Shown here piece after piece: positions 18,065 to 26,689 of a DNA stretch of 50,274 nucleotides. Numbering within the stretch: the first letter of the stretch is position 1; every line of letters starts with the position of its first letter. Under the pieces are notes generated by a model, which saw only the letters and a list, made by a program, of their open reading frames with translations, searched no databases and had not been told where the DNA came from. Source of the DNA: an uncultured Clostridia bacterium (GTDB lineage Bacteria; Bacillota; Clostridia; TANB77; CAG-508); NCBI GenBank assembly GCA_944392385.1, contig CALXWL010000005.1, positions 1 to 50,274 of the forward strand. Direction: 5' to 3'. Made by a program: the position numbers and the translations under genes.

Positions 18065-18430
18065 TTAAATTTGTATTGTAACATCTTCTCCATCTTTTAA
18101 ATTATATTTTTCTCTAAAATTGATATTTGATACTATTTCAATTATTTTTATGTTATGGTCTCCTTGTCCTATTTGATTTTTTTCTGCTCTTACTATGTAT
18201 GCTATATTATCTTTTATTTTGCATTTTTTTACCAATACATTTTGTGTTCCTCCATATTCTTCTGGTTTTATAATCCAATCTGGATTTATTACATAATCAT
18301 TTTCTAATTTTACATTTAATGTTCCATGAAATACTTTTATTCCAGTTTTTTCATAAAATATTTTCTCAATTTTACTTACCCACATTTTTGCTGTTCCTAT
18401 TCCTGTTGTGATATTTCCGTTTAAATTCAT
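18065..18430 (-). CDS. CTP-dependent riboflavin kinase-like protein (DUF120)
   Basis: A 121-residue protein matching the archaeal RibK/DUF120 fold: GNITTGIGTAKMWV at the start, FHGTLNVKLEND in the middle (the conserved G-T-L-N-V-x-L), and a late segment of basic and glycine residues before REKYNLKDGEDVTI. In archaea this family makes FMN using CTP. In bacteria it is less common. Catalysis is inferred only from the fold. It stands alone and divergent from udk; the start has AGGAGG. Confidence 0.75.
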   Translation of the reverse strand: MNLNGNITTGIGTAKMWVSKIEKIFYEKTGIKVFHGTLNVKLENDYVINPDWIIKPEEYGGTQNVLVKKCKIKDNIAYIVRAEKNQIGQGDHNIKIIEIVSNINFREKYNLKDGEDVTIQI

Positions 18431-18603
18431 AATTTCCTCCTAATGTATATGCTACACATATTTGTATTTATTTTATAATATGTTTTTATATTTTGCAATA
18501 CTTTTTTTATTTTAGTAAAATCTATTTATTTTGTCGTTTTTTATTGCATTTGCTGTTATTTTGATTTACAATATATATAGTATATTTTATGGAGGTTACT
18601 ACT

Positions 18604-19219
18604 ATGGGACTTAATCCTATTATTATTGGAATTGCAGGCGGAACTGGTTCTCGGGAAAAGTACTTTAGCTGATAATATTAAAAAAGAATTTGAAAATAAT
18701 ATTACTATGCTTTCTCATGACTATTATTATAAAAGCCATTCTGACCTTTCTTTTGACGAAAGAAGAAAATTGAATTTTGACCATCCTGATGCTTTTGATA
18801 CGGATTTACTTATTGAACATTTAACAAAACTTAAAAATGGTGAAACTATTTACAGACCAAATTATTCATTTGTTGAACATATAAGAGAAGATCAAACTTT
18901 TGAAGTAATTCCTAAAAAAGTTATTATAGTAGATGGTATTTTAATTTTTGAAAATAAACAATTGCGAGACATGATGGATATTAAGATTTTTGTTGATACT
19001 GATGCAGATATTAGGTTTATTAGAAGACTTATTCGTGATGTTAGGGATAGAGGTCGTACTATTGATTCTGTTATCGAACAATACAAAACTACTGTAAAAC
19101 CTATGCATGAACAATTTGTTGAACCTAGCAAGAAGTATGCAGATATCATTGTTCCTGAAGGTGGTTATAATCATGTTGCTCTTAATATGATTATAGAAAA
19201 GATTAGAAGTATTATCTAA
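18604..19219 (+). CDS. udk: Uridine kinase, read through a CGGG +1 site in the P-loop
   Basis: Phosphorylates uridine/cytidine to UMP/CMP. About 204 residues with the +1 step, normal length. ATG 18604 has GGAGG eight bases upstream and gives MGLNPIIIGIAGGTGS. An in-frame CGG then follows (18652), and reading one base later continues GKSTLADNIKKEF, completing Walker A. Later motifs: LSHDYYYKSH, FDHPDAFD, YNYSFVEH-like YRPNYSFVEH, VIIVDGILIFEN, FVDTDADIRFIRRLIRD and DRGR. Without the shift the gene has no P-loop. It is the only cellular gene on the plus strand in this window, so the CGG pattern follows the coding strand, not one DNA strand. Confidence 0.9.
18652..18655 (+). other. CGGG quadruplet / +1 recoding site in udk
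   Basis: Coding strand GGT-TCT-CGGG-AAA-AGT-ACT. Walker A of the family is G-x-x-x-x-G-K-S/T; CGGG must supply the Gly before Lys. An Arg here would destroy the P-loop. Residue 17. Confidence 0.9.
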
Positions 19220-19239
19220 TAATGATTCTTAAAAATCTT

Positions 19240-19286
19240 AATGAGTTATATACTTATTCTCAAAGAAAATAAGTATATAACTCATT
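19240..19286. terminator. Bidirectional terminator between udk and lepB
   Basis: A perfect 19-bp inverted repeat (AATGAGTTATATACTTATT and its complement) around a nine-base loop lies between two convergent genes and is AT-rich on both sides. Confidence 0.85.
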
Positions 19287-19308
19287 ATTTATAATATTAA
19301 TAATTCTT

Positions 19309-19950
19309 CTATACTCCTCCAAAAGCATTTAGTGGCCAATATCTTAAGATTACTTTTCCTTCTACTTTTTCTAATGGTATACAGCCAAATGTTCTGCTAT
19401 CCATGCTTTGATCCCTATTATCTCCCATTACATATACGCATCCTTCTGGCACTATTACATCATTATAATATACTGTTTTTGTTGTTGTGCCTTCTGGCAA
19501 ATATTCTTCTTTTAGTTCTTCTCCATTTACATATACTTTTCCGTCTTTTATTTGAACCCTATCTCCTGCTATTCCTATTACTCTTTTTATATAGCTTATT
19601 TTGTTTAATTCAAGTACGTAATAAACTAGTTTGTTCATTAATCCTTGTGGTTCATAATTATATATTGCAACTGGATTTGATACATCTACTTCTGCACCTT
19701 GTTTTATTTTGCTTGGTGCTTCAAATGTTATTATATCTCCTACTTGATATTGGCTTTTTGTTATTCTTTTTGTTCTACTAATTATAATTCTTTGGTTCTC
19801 TTTTAACGTTGGATACATTGATGATTGTTTTATGACTGTTGCTGTTATAATATAGTATCTCGTTAGCAATGCTATAATTAGTGCTAATAATATACATAAT
19901 GTCCATTCTAATATATTATTAAACACCTTTACTTCTTTTCCTTCTTCCAT
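19309..19950 (-). CDS. lepB: Signal peptidase I
   Basis: A 213-residue membrane serine protease that cuts signal peptides outside the membrane. It has one N-terminal hydrophobic segment (about 16-37), the box with the catalytic Ser in QSSMYPTL (about 58), box D with the catalytic Lys in IKRVIGIAGDRV (about 133), and the C-terminal VMGDNRDQSMDSRTFG. ATG 19950 has CGAGGT upstream, and a good promoter lies at 19968-19997. It is close to a sortase gene, separated by the insertion sequence. Confidence 0.95.
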   Translation of the reverse strand: MEEGKEVKVFNNILEWTLCILLALIIALLTRYYIITATVIKQSSMYPTLKENQRIIISRTKRITKSQYQVGDIITFEAPSKIKQGAEVDVSNPVAIYNYEPQGLMNKLVYYVLELNKISYIKRVIGIAGDRVQIKDGKVYVNGEELKEEYLPEGTTTKTVYYNDVIVPEGCVYVMGDNRDQSMDSRTFGCIPLEKVEGKVILRYWPLNAFGGV

Positions 19951-19967
19951 GTTATTACCTCGTACTT

Positions 19968-19997
19968 ATTATACTATTATTCTATATTTTTTGACAA
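19968..19997 (-). promoter_or_regulatory. Promoter of lepB
   Basis: TTGTCA, 18-base spacer, TATAAT on minus; the transcript would begin a few bases before the ribosome site. Confidence 0.7.
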
Positions 19998-20230
19998 TAG
20001 ATTTTATCATTTTATCCTTGATTTATTTAATTGCAAAAGTAAATTCCAGATTTGTTTTAAAACTGGAATTTACTCTTGCATCAAAATTCCAGCAATATGG
20101 AATTTGGTCTTGCACAAAAAAAATTAGTGCAAAAGTAAATTCCAGCTACTAAATGTGGAATTTACTTTTGCACATATTTTCTGTTATATAATTGTTTTGT
20201 TACTTTATCTAATATTAGAAATGGAGAATA

Positions 20231-20461
20231 ATGATGATAGATGAAGATATAAAAATAATTATCAATGATATGTTATGTCATACAAGAGAAATGTTAAAGT
20301 TTTTAAAAAGCCTAAAAATAGGAAAATATAATGCTTACTTGGATGATTTAATTGATTATACATTATGCACAGAGGAGGATATTCAAACAATTGAACATTA
20401 CATATATGAACTTGAAATAAAGTTGTATGATGCTTTGAATGGTGGTGAATACTTTGAGTAA
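20231..20461 (+). CDS. Small accessory ORF of the insertion sequence
   Basis: A 76-residue acidic, helical protein starting behind GGAGAATA. Its end overlaps the start of the transposase frame, so the two are probably translated in a coupled way. No family recognised. It may be a regulatory or DNA-binding partner of the transposase, but nothing in the sequence proves it. Confidence 0.6.
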   Translation: MMIDEDIKIIINDMLCHTREMLKFLKSLKIGKYNAYLDDLIDYTLCTEEDIQTIEHYIYELEIKLYDALNGGEYFE

Positions 20462-21767
20462 TAAAGGTAACAAACACTATCAAAAACATTTGACTTTACT
20501 TAATAGAGAGGATATTGAAAAACTTCTAAAAGCTGGTTTTAAATTTTACCAAATTGCTGAAAATATTCAGAAAGATCCCACCACAATTTCTAAAGAAGTA
20601 AAGAAATATAGAACTGAACACTTCCCTTCTAATTTCAATAACAGGAATAATTACTGTAAGAATAAAAATTCTTGTACTATTAAGAATTTATGTAATTCTA
20701 ATTGCCATAGCGAATGTAGACGTTGTGGAAAATGCAATAGCATTTGTTCTCAATATGAATTAGATTTATGTGTAAAATTGTTAAAACCGCCTTATGTTTG
20801 CAATGCTTGCAATTGTTATCCACAATGTAGAAAAATTAAATATGTATATCTTGCTAGTAATGCACAAAAAAACTATGAGAACTCACTCATTTCTTGTAGA
20901 GAGGGAATTAATACTTCAGAAGAAAAATTACAAAAAATTGATCAATTAATTTCCCCATTAATACAGCAAGGACAATCTATAAAATTAATTTATGCTAATC
21001 ATAAAGAAGAAATTGGTTGCTCCATAAGATGTTTATACAACTATATAGATATGGGGCTTTTTTCTGTGAAAAATATTGATTTACCTAGAAGAGTAAAATA
21101 TAAGGTTCGTAACAAAAATAATAATAAAACTAAAAAAGATTACAGTTATAGAATTGGCAGAACTTATGATGATTTTCAAAAGTTCTTAATAGATAACCCC
21201 AACATTAATGTCGTTGAAATGGATACTGTTGAAGGCATTAAGGGAGGAAAAGTTTTGTTAACAATGATATTTAGAAATTTTAATTTTATGATAGCAAGAT
21301 TACTTCCAAATAAAACTAGCGAAGCTGTGAAGAAAGAACTTGATAATATTGAAAAAGTCATTGGTACCGAATTATTCAAACGTGTTTTTAAATGTATTTT
21401 GACTGATAATGGCGGAGAATTTCAGAAACCCGATGAACTTGAAACTAGTATAGATGGTAGCAAAAGATGTTGGATTTTTTATTGTGATGCTAACCGTTCT
21501 GACCAAAAAGCTAAAGTAGAAAAAAATCATGAGTATATTAGATATATTATCCCAAAAGGTACTTCCATGGATAATTACAATCAATCTGATATTGACCTAA
21601 TGATGAGCCATATCAATAGTACAGCACGTGAAGTTTTAAACTTTGCTATACCATTTGATATGGCTAGTATATATTTAGGTATGGACACAATGAAAAAATT
21701 AAACTTTTCTAAAGTCCATCCTGACAATATTATACTAAAACCATATTTAATTAACAAGAAAAAATAA
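20439..21767 (+). CDS. IS30-family transposase
   Basis: A 442-residue DDE transposase. The N-terminal helix-turn-helix has LLNREDIEKLLKAGFKFYQI and the typical DPTTISKEVKKY. A cysteine-rich zinc-finger-like part follows (about residues 68-125, many CxxC and CxxxC pairs). The DDE triad is visible as VVEMDTVEG, LTDNGGEFQ and KVEKNHEYIRYIIPKG. The frame opens at ATG 20439; a TTG at 20454 with GGTGGTG upstream is the better-spaced start. The terminal repeats lie on both sides. Confidence 0.93.
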   Translation: MVVNTLSNKGNKHYQKHLTLLNREDIEKLLKAGFKFYQIAENIQKDPTTISKEVKKYRTEHFPSNFNNRNNYCKNKNSCTIKNLCNSNCHSECRRCGKCNSICSQYELDLCVKLLKPPYVCNACNCYPQCRKIKYVYLASNAQKNYENSLISCREGINTSEEKLQKIDQLISPLIQQGQSIKLIYANHKEEIGCSIRCLYNYIDMGLFSVKNIDLPRRVKYKVRNKNNNKTKKDYSYRIGRTYDDFQKFLIDNPNINVVEMDTVEGIKGGKVLLTMIFRNFNFMIARLLPNKTSEAVKKELDNIEKVIGTELFKRVFKCILTDNGGEFQKPDELETSIDGSKRCWIFYCDANRSDQKAKVEKNHEYIRYIIPKGTSMDNYNQSDIDLMMSHINSTAREVLNFAIPFDMASIYLGMDTMKKLNFSKVHPDNIILKPYLINKKK

Positions 21768-21988
21768 TGAAAAATATATTAGATAAAGTAACTAAAAAGT
21801 GGAATTTAGTCTTGCACACAACTAAAAATCCACTTTATTTTTTTATTCTAGGTGTTTTTGTTTCATTCCATAAATTACCATTTTCTTTCAAATCTGGCAT
21901 TTAGTCTTGCATTTCAAACTGGAATTTACTTTTGCAATTAACCAATTTTTGGTATCTTTTTGAATTATCATATTTTTTTGGAGCAAAA

Positions 21989-22048
21989 TTGAATAAAAAC
22001 TTAAATGCACGTTTTTTATGTTAAACGTGCATTTAAGTTTTTATTCAA
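21989..22048. terminator. Terminator downstream of the sortase gene
   Basis: A 22-bp inverted repeat (TTGAATAAAAACTTAAATGC-type arms with ACG at the apex side) around a 14-base loop, T-rich on both sides. It closes the sortase transcript. The stretch from 21768 to 22103 holds only the right end of the insertion sequence, this hairpin and no gene. Confidence 0.8.
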
Positions 22049-22103
22049 CTAATTTGTTTGTATTATAATAACAATGTTTAGTCCAACGTAGGAGAGTTGT
22101 TTT

Positions 22104-22788
22104 TTATTGTACTCGAGCTAATATTACTAGTCTATCTTTACCATCATCTGTACATGTTGATAATGATATTTCTATATTATCTCCTCTTTGTCTTGTTATG
22201 TATTCTGTATCTGTTTCAGGTATTGTGGAAATTTCATATATTGTATATGTTAAAGTTCTTCCTGATAAATCTGTTATTTGTATTTTATCTCCTATAACAA
22301 GATTTTTATTATTTGCAAAGAATTTTCCATCTCTATAATTGTGTCCTATTATTACAACATTTCCTGGCTCATTTAACTGTGGATTACTTGGATACATAAC
22401 TCCAACTGCTACTTCTAATGCTCCTGGTGATACGTCTAATAAAATTGGGTACTCTATTCCTGTTTTTGGTATTTTTATATATCCTACCATTGGATATTCT
22501 TTATAAAATCTTGTTGCTGGTCTAGGTGTTGTATCACTTCCGCTTGTATTATTACCGGTTTCATTTCCTTCTATAGGTTGTATTTCTTGGGCTCCTTCTT
22601 CATTTTCACTTGTTTCATTGTTTTGGTTATTGCCGACCTGTAAGTTCTTCAAATATTTTTTCTGATTCTCTTTTATCTAGGTATTGTTTATATACATTTA
22701 TTCCTAATATTAATATTATTATTATAATTGCTATTATAAGGATTATTAAAAATACAGTTAAGACTGTACTATATTTACTTTTGAACAT
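22104..22788 (-). CDS. Sortase, read through a CGGC +1 site
   Basis: Cysteine transpeptidase that anchors surface proteins, about 227 residues. From ATG 22788 the frame gives a membrane anchor (TVLTVFLIILIIAIIIIILI) and YKQYLDKRESEKIFEELTG, then an in-frame CGG at 22635 followed two codons later by TAA. One base further on the frame continues GNNQNNETSENEEG into the catalytic domain: GYIKIPKTGIEYPILLDV, the catalytic His in IIGHNYRDGKFF, the catalytic Cys in LSTCTDDGKDRLVI and a final Arg. The shift lies in the linker between anchor and domain. Without it the catalytic domain has no membrane anchor. The class (B, D or E) is not settled. Confidence 0.82.
22632..22635 (-). other. CGGC quadruplet / +1 recoding site in the sortase gene
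   Basis: Coding strand ACA-GGT-CGGC-AAT-AAC. The zero frame stops at TAA two codons later. The +1 frame joins membrane anchor and sortase domain. Residue 52. The linker is not conserved, so Gly here rests on the pattern, not on homology. Confidence 0.75.
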
Positions 22789-22898
22789 AAAAATATCATC
22801 TCCTTATTCTATTATATCATAATGCTTTTTAAATGTAAATTTTTTTATCTAAGATATTAGTTTATGTTTCTAGTGTTGTTCTATTTAAAAAGTTATCC

Positions 22899-23567
22899 TT
22901 ATTTTTGTTCTACTAGCTTAGCATATTTATTTTCATCAAATTCTTCATCATATTCTATGTTTTCAAATATTTCTGGCATATTCTTTTTCAAATGAAGTAG
23001 TAATGGTATCATTACTTGTTCTACTGCTGGATGAGCATGTTTTGTGCATCTTAATGATAATATGTGTTTCCATTCACGTATGTTTGCTGTCATGGTAACT
23101 TCTGCTGCTGTTGAATGTGGTAAAATCATTCTCATTTGATCTGGTGTTGCTCCTAAGTTTACCATTTTTATATAGTGCTTTTCTATTTCTTCACAGGTTT
23201 TTTGCCATTCTTCATATAATTTTGTGTTTTTTTCTATGTTTACAGGTTCTATGAATTTAATTTGATTGTCGAATTTATCTTTTCCGTAATTACAATATCT
23301 AGTACTTTCTATTGAAAATGATGCATGTCTGTGTCTTGTTAAATCTTTATATACTCCTATGTCGCAAGTCATTCTTATTGTAATTTTTTCATGTTCTAGT
23401 ATTGATTCATGTCCTCTATTTATACAATTTTTTAGTAATGTTTTATAACTTTCTTCTGTTATTTTATCTTCTGAACGATAGCATGTTCTGCATGCTCTTT
23501 CTAAGTTTTTCATCATTTTGTTATAGTCTACTTTTTCAATTTCAACAACTGGTTCGATTATTTTCAT
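22899..23567 (-). CDS. thyX: FAD-dependent thymidylate synthase
   Basis: Makes dTMP from dUMP with methylene-THF, NADPH and FAD. 222 residues. The signature R-H-R-x(7)-S is present in TRHRHASFSIESTRYC, with ESILEHEKI upstream, and the C-terminal half has PDQMRMILPHSTAAEVTMTANIREW and HPAVEQVMIPLL. ThyX spares THF from oxidation to DHF, which fits the folate-sensing riboswitch on the purine operon. GAAAGGAATG ribosome site. Confidence 0.95.
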   Translation of the reverse strand: MKIIEPVVEIEKVDYNKMMKNLERACRTCYRSEDKITEESYKTLLKNCINRGHESILEHEKITIRMTCDIGVYKDLTRHRHASFSIESTRYCNYGKDKFDNQIKFIEPVNIEKNTKLYEEWQKTCEEIEKHYIKMVNLGATPDQMRMILPHSTAAEVTMTANIREWKHILSLRCTKHAHPAVEQVMIPLLLHLKKNMPEIFENIEYDEEFDENKYAKLVEQK

Positions 23568-23605
23568 ATTTGATACATTCCTTTCATTTTATATTATTAC
23601 ATAAT

Positions 23606-23636
23606 ACAAGGGTAGTTGTATTGCAGCTACCCTTGT
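23606..23636 (-). terminator. Terminator upstream of thyX, ending the 23643-24500 gene
   Basis: ACAAGGGTAG and CTACCCTTGT pair around an 11-base loop. On minus it follows the stop of the coiled-coil protein gene and is followed by an AT-rich stretch. Confidence 0.7.
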
Positions 23637-23642
23637 TATTAT

Positions 23643-24500
23643 TTAATTTTTTTCTCTGCCTTCTGGAAGTGCTGGTACATCTATAACTATTCTTATTTTT
23701 GTTATACGTTTTATTGCTTGTACAAATTTACTTTGTTTTATTCTTTCCCATAATGATGGTTTTACTTCAAATCTTGTTTCTTCTATAAATTCAGAAATTT
23801 GTTTTTCTTCTTCGTTTTGTACCTTTATTTTCTCTTCTTCTTGTTCTTGTTCTGTTTTATATATTGGTGTTGGTATTCCTCTTAATGCTTCTGCTATTTC
23901 TATTCCGATGTAACTTAATGCTTTTGACCTATCTTCTATTCTTTCCATATCTATTTCTATATGTAAATTCGTTTCTAAGTTGTTTATCCTTGCATTAACT
24001 AGTTTTACAGCATCTTCATAATTTTCTGGAATTTTTCCTTTTGTTTTTCCTATTATTGTTAATGCTTCTACTATATCTTCTGAAACTAATTCTCCTATTT
24101 CTCTTACTTTATTTTTCCATTCTTTGTCTTTGTTTTGAACTGCTTCTAGAACTAGTTTTAGTTCATTTGCTACATTTATATTGTTTTCTCTTTGTCTTAT
24201 TAATACTTCTATTTGTTTTGTGTTATCTTCAAATTGGTTTGTTGCATATTCTACTAGTTCATGTGCTGCTTTATAAACACTTCCTGGAAAGTTCTTTTTA
24301 TTTGGATATTCAATTAAGTATACTTTTATTGAATCTATTAAATCCCTAAAGTATGCATCATCTTCTAATTGTACTATTTGTTTTTTGCTGTTTGGATTTA
24401 TTAACTTTTGTACTTTATCTATGTTAGATAAGATTTTTTCTTCTGTTATTATCATTTTTATGTTTACTATGCCTCGTTTTTGTCTATTAAAGAATAGCAT
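23643..24500 (-). CDS. Hypothetical coiled-coil protein
   Basis: A 285-residue soluble protein I do not recognise. No signal peptide or membrane segment. Long helical, charged stretches (about 25-110 and 120-180), an acidic region (EQEQEEEKIKVQNEEEKQ, about 210-230) and a basic C-terminus (SLWERIKQSKFVQAIKRITK). ATG 24500 follows GGGAGGGGAG, and a strong promoter lies at 24550-24578, so it is clearly expressed. It ends at its own terminator. Confidence 0.75.
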   Translation of the reverse strand: MLFFNRQKRGIVNIKMIITEEKILSNIDKVQKLINPNSKKQIVQLEDDAYFRDLIDSIKVYLIEYPNKKNFPGSVYKAAHELVEYATNQFEDNTKQIEVLIRQRENNINVANELKLVLEAVQNKDKEWKNKVREIGELVSEDIVEALTIIGKTKGKIPENYEDAVKLVNARINNLETNLHIEIDMERIEDRSKALSYIGIEIAEALRGIPTPIYKTEQEQEEEKIKVQNEEEKQISEFIEETRFEVKPSLWERIKQSKFVQAIKRITKIRIVIDVPALPEGREKN

Positions 24501-24549
24501 TGTAAACTCCCCTCCCTTTGCTTATGTGTGTTTTCATTCTTCTTTTATT

Positions 24550-24578
24550 ATTATACATTTTTTTCAGTAAAAGTACAA
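24550..24578 (-). promoter_or_regulatory. Promoter of the 23643-24500 gene
   Basis: TTGTAC, 17-base spacer, TATAAT on minus, about 45 bases before the ribosome site. Confidence 0.7.
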
Positions 24579-24635
24579 TAGTTTTTCTATTACATTTGTA
24601 TGACATTTTTGTTACGCTTTTGTTACATTTTTGTT

Positions 24636-25442
24636 TTATGCAATTAGAGCTATTATTACGACCATCCCTAATATGATTCTATATATTGCAAATATTTTAA
24701 AGCTACCTTTTCTTAAAAATTCCAATAGGAATTTTATTACAAATACTCCTACAATAAAGCTTGTTAATACTCCAATTATAAAAGCTGTTATTCCTATTAT
24801 GTCTGCTACTAGAAAGTATTCTATAAAATCTTTTAATTTGAATAGGGTTGCTGCTAGTACTATTGGTCCAGATAGCATGAATGAGTATTTTGCTGCTGCT
24901 TCTCTTTTTACTCCAAGTAGTCTTCCTGTTGTCATTGTTATTCCTGATCTTGATACACCTGGTATGAAGGCTAATGATTGTGATAATCCTATTAGAAATG
25001 TTTGTTTAAAATTTAGATTTTCATAATCTGTTTTGTTTTTAGATTTTTTATCTACTATGTATAACACTATTCCCATTACAATTAAGGCAATTGCTATTAT
25101 TAATGGTTTAGTTAATATTCCTTCTGCATATTTATCAAGTATAAATCCTATTATTCCTCCTGGTATTGTTGCAACTACTATATACCAAAATAATTTACCT
25201 TCTGGGTTTTTTTCTTTTTTTACGGCTGTTTTGTATCCACCTTTTATCAGATTTATCCAATCATTAAAAAAGAAGATTCCTATTGCAAGTAATGTTCCGA
25301 AATGTAATGCTACATCAAATGATTCTGGTATCTGCCAATTGAAAAACCAGGGTATTAAGAATAAATGTGCAGAGCTTGATATTGGTAGTAGTTCTGTTAA
25401 TCCTTGCACAACTCCTAAGATAATAGATTGATATATTTGCAT
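24636..25442 (-). CDS. uppP: Undecaprenyl-diphosphatase
   Basis: Recycles the undecaprenyl carrier lipid for cell-wall synthesis; gives bacitracin resistance. 268 residues, multi-pass. Signature motifs are VVQGLTELLPISSSAHLFL near the N-terminus and PGVSRSGITMTTGRLLG (about 155-171). AAAGGAGG ribosome site. Its upstream gap to the TPR gene holds a short hairpin at 25484-25508. Confidence 0.96.
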   Translation of the reverse strand: MQIYQSIILGVVQGLTELLPISSSAHLFLIPWFFNWQIPESFDVALHFGTLLAIGIFFFNDWINLIKGGYKTAVKKEKNPEGKLFWYIVVATIPGGIIGFILDKYAEGILTKPLIIAIALIVMGIVLYIVDKKSKNKTDYENLNFKQTFLIGLSQSLAFIPGVSRSGITMTTGRLLGVKREAAAKYSFMLSGPIVLAATLFKLKDFIEYFLVADIIGITAFIIGVLTSFIVGVFVIKFLLEFLRKGSFKIFAIYRIILGMVVIIALIA

Positions 25443-25483
25443 ATTTTCCTCCTTTTAAAAAGTTGCATTCTAATTTCATTGAT

Positions 25484-25508
25484 TATAGGCAGCAACAAGT
25501 TGCCTATA
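25484..25508. terminator. Short hairpin after the TPR gene
   Basis: TATAGGCA and TGCCTATA pair around a nine-base loop between the TPR stop and the uppP start. The T-run after it on minus is weak, so termination is uncertain. Confidence 0.4.
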
Positions 25509-25528
25509 TGTTTTAATTTTATGTTACT

Positions 25529-26682
25529 TTATTTTTTATTATTCTTTTCTCTTTGATTATTTAATATTTTTGTTAAATTGTATGTGTCGTTTAGATATGC
25601 TTCTATTTCTTTTTCTTGATTCGTTTCTGTATATTCTGGTTTTATGATATTTTCTGGCTTTGCTATTGATTGTTTTATTGGAAATAAAATTGGTTCATTT
25701 TGCATTATTTGATAATATTCTGAATCTAATTTTATACAATTGTTCATGTCTAATATTGCTTTTTCTTTTTGATTTTTCATTACATGAATCTTTGCTAGTT
25801 CATAGTACCCTTTTGCTTCTTTTTCATTATATAAGCTTTTTGAAAAATTTTCTTCTGCTGAGTCAAAATCTCTATATAATAGTGCTATTTGTCCTAGTCT
25901 ATAATATGCTAGATACATATCATCATTTAGTTCTACTGTTTTTTGGAAACATTTTCTAGCAATATCGAAGTCATTTATTCTTGAATAGCATATTCCTAAA
26001 TTATAATATATTTCATATTTATCTGAATAGTATTTTAAGGCATTTGTATATACTTCTATTGCTTTTTTTAATTCTTTTTGTTCTAAATAAATTTCTCCGC
26101 AACATCTTTGTTGCTTCATATATTTGAGGTCTATTTTTTAATAGTGTTTTTAGCATTTCTATTGCTTCTTCTTTTTTGCCTAATTCATTTAAAAGTACTG
26201 ATATTCTGTAGTATGAATCGTAATCATTCTTTTTTATATCTAATACTTGAACATATTCATCTATTGCTTTCCTCATTCCTCCTTCTTTTTCATATATACG
26301 ACCTAACATTTTATGACCTATATAGCTTCCTTTATATTTGCTTACTAAATCTATGAGTATTTTTTTTGCTTTTTTAGGCTTGTTTATTAGTAAATAAAAT
26401 TCAGCTATAGTAATTCTTAACATTTCTGAGACATTTATGTTTTTTGCCTCTAATAGAAATACTAAAATTGGTATTATTATACATAATATATATAGCATTA
26501 TTTTGACGAATGCTCCGATTAAATATATCAAAAGTAATTTTTACGAGATTTAATAGTATTCCTATTGCCTGTATTCCTAATATGAATAAATATGTAGTGT
26601 CATTCTTTTTTATCATTTTTAATAGTAAAATGTATATGAAAAGTACAAAGGCAATAACTGTGAACAGTATTTGTTCTATCAT
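25529..26682 (-). CDS. Membrane-anchored TPR protein, read through two CGGA +1 sites
   Basis: About 383 residues when both shifts are made. Frame one gives MIEQILFTVIAFVLFIYILL, a second helix and KITFDIFN up to the CGG at 26517. Frame two resumes GAFVKIMLYILCIIIPILVF (third helix) and enters tetratricopeptide repeats (AEFYLLINKPKKAKKILIDL, MLGRIYEKEGGMRKAIDEY, YRISVLLNELGKKEEAIEML) up to the CGG at 26099. Frame three resumes GEIYLEQKELKKAIEVYTNA and five more repeats, ending at 25529. Each break falls inside a single structural unit, so three separate genes make no sense. The role is unknown: a scaffold on the inner face of the membrane is likely. It lies seven bases after ppa. Confidence 0.82.
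26096..26099 (-). other. CGGA quadruplet / +1 recoding site in the TPR gene, second
   Basis: Coding strand AAG-ATG-TTG-CGGA-GAA-ATT-TAT. The TPR consensus at this turn is L-G-x-I-Y, exactly what Leu-Gly-Glu-Ile-Tyr gives. Residue 195. Confidence 0.82.
26514..26517 (-). other. CGGA quadruplet / +1 recoding site in the TPR gene, first
   Basis: Coding strand ATA-TTT-AAT-CGGA-GCA-TTC-GTC, between the second and third membrane helices. The position within the frame overlap is fixed by the CGG pattern, not by homology. Residue 56. Confidence 0.75.
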
Positions 26683-26689
26683 ATGGTTA

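Larger units (their letters stand above)
20031..21937 (+). mobile_element. IS30-like insertion sequence, complete, 1907 bp
   Basis: The ends are a perfect 19-bp inverted repeat (TTGCAAAAGTAAATTCCAG at 20031-20049 and its complement at 21919-21937), flanked by the direct repeat TTAA (20027-20030 and 21938-21941), a likely target duplication. Inside, variants of the same end sequence recur: at about 20063-20080, 20099-20114, 20127-20145 and 20155-20172 on the left, and 21797-21817 and 21893-21913 on the right. Many are arranged as hairpins. It encodes a transposase and a small upstream frame, both without in-frame CGG. Confidence 0.88.

Noticed and set aside
20439-21767. IS insertion as the cause of the frame breaks
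   Set aside because: The element is intact, sits between genes and is not linked to any of the ten sites.
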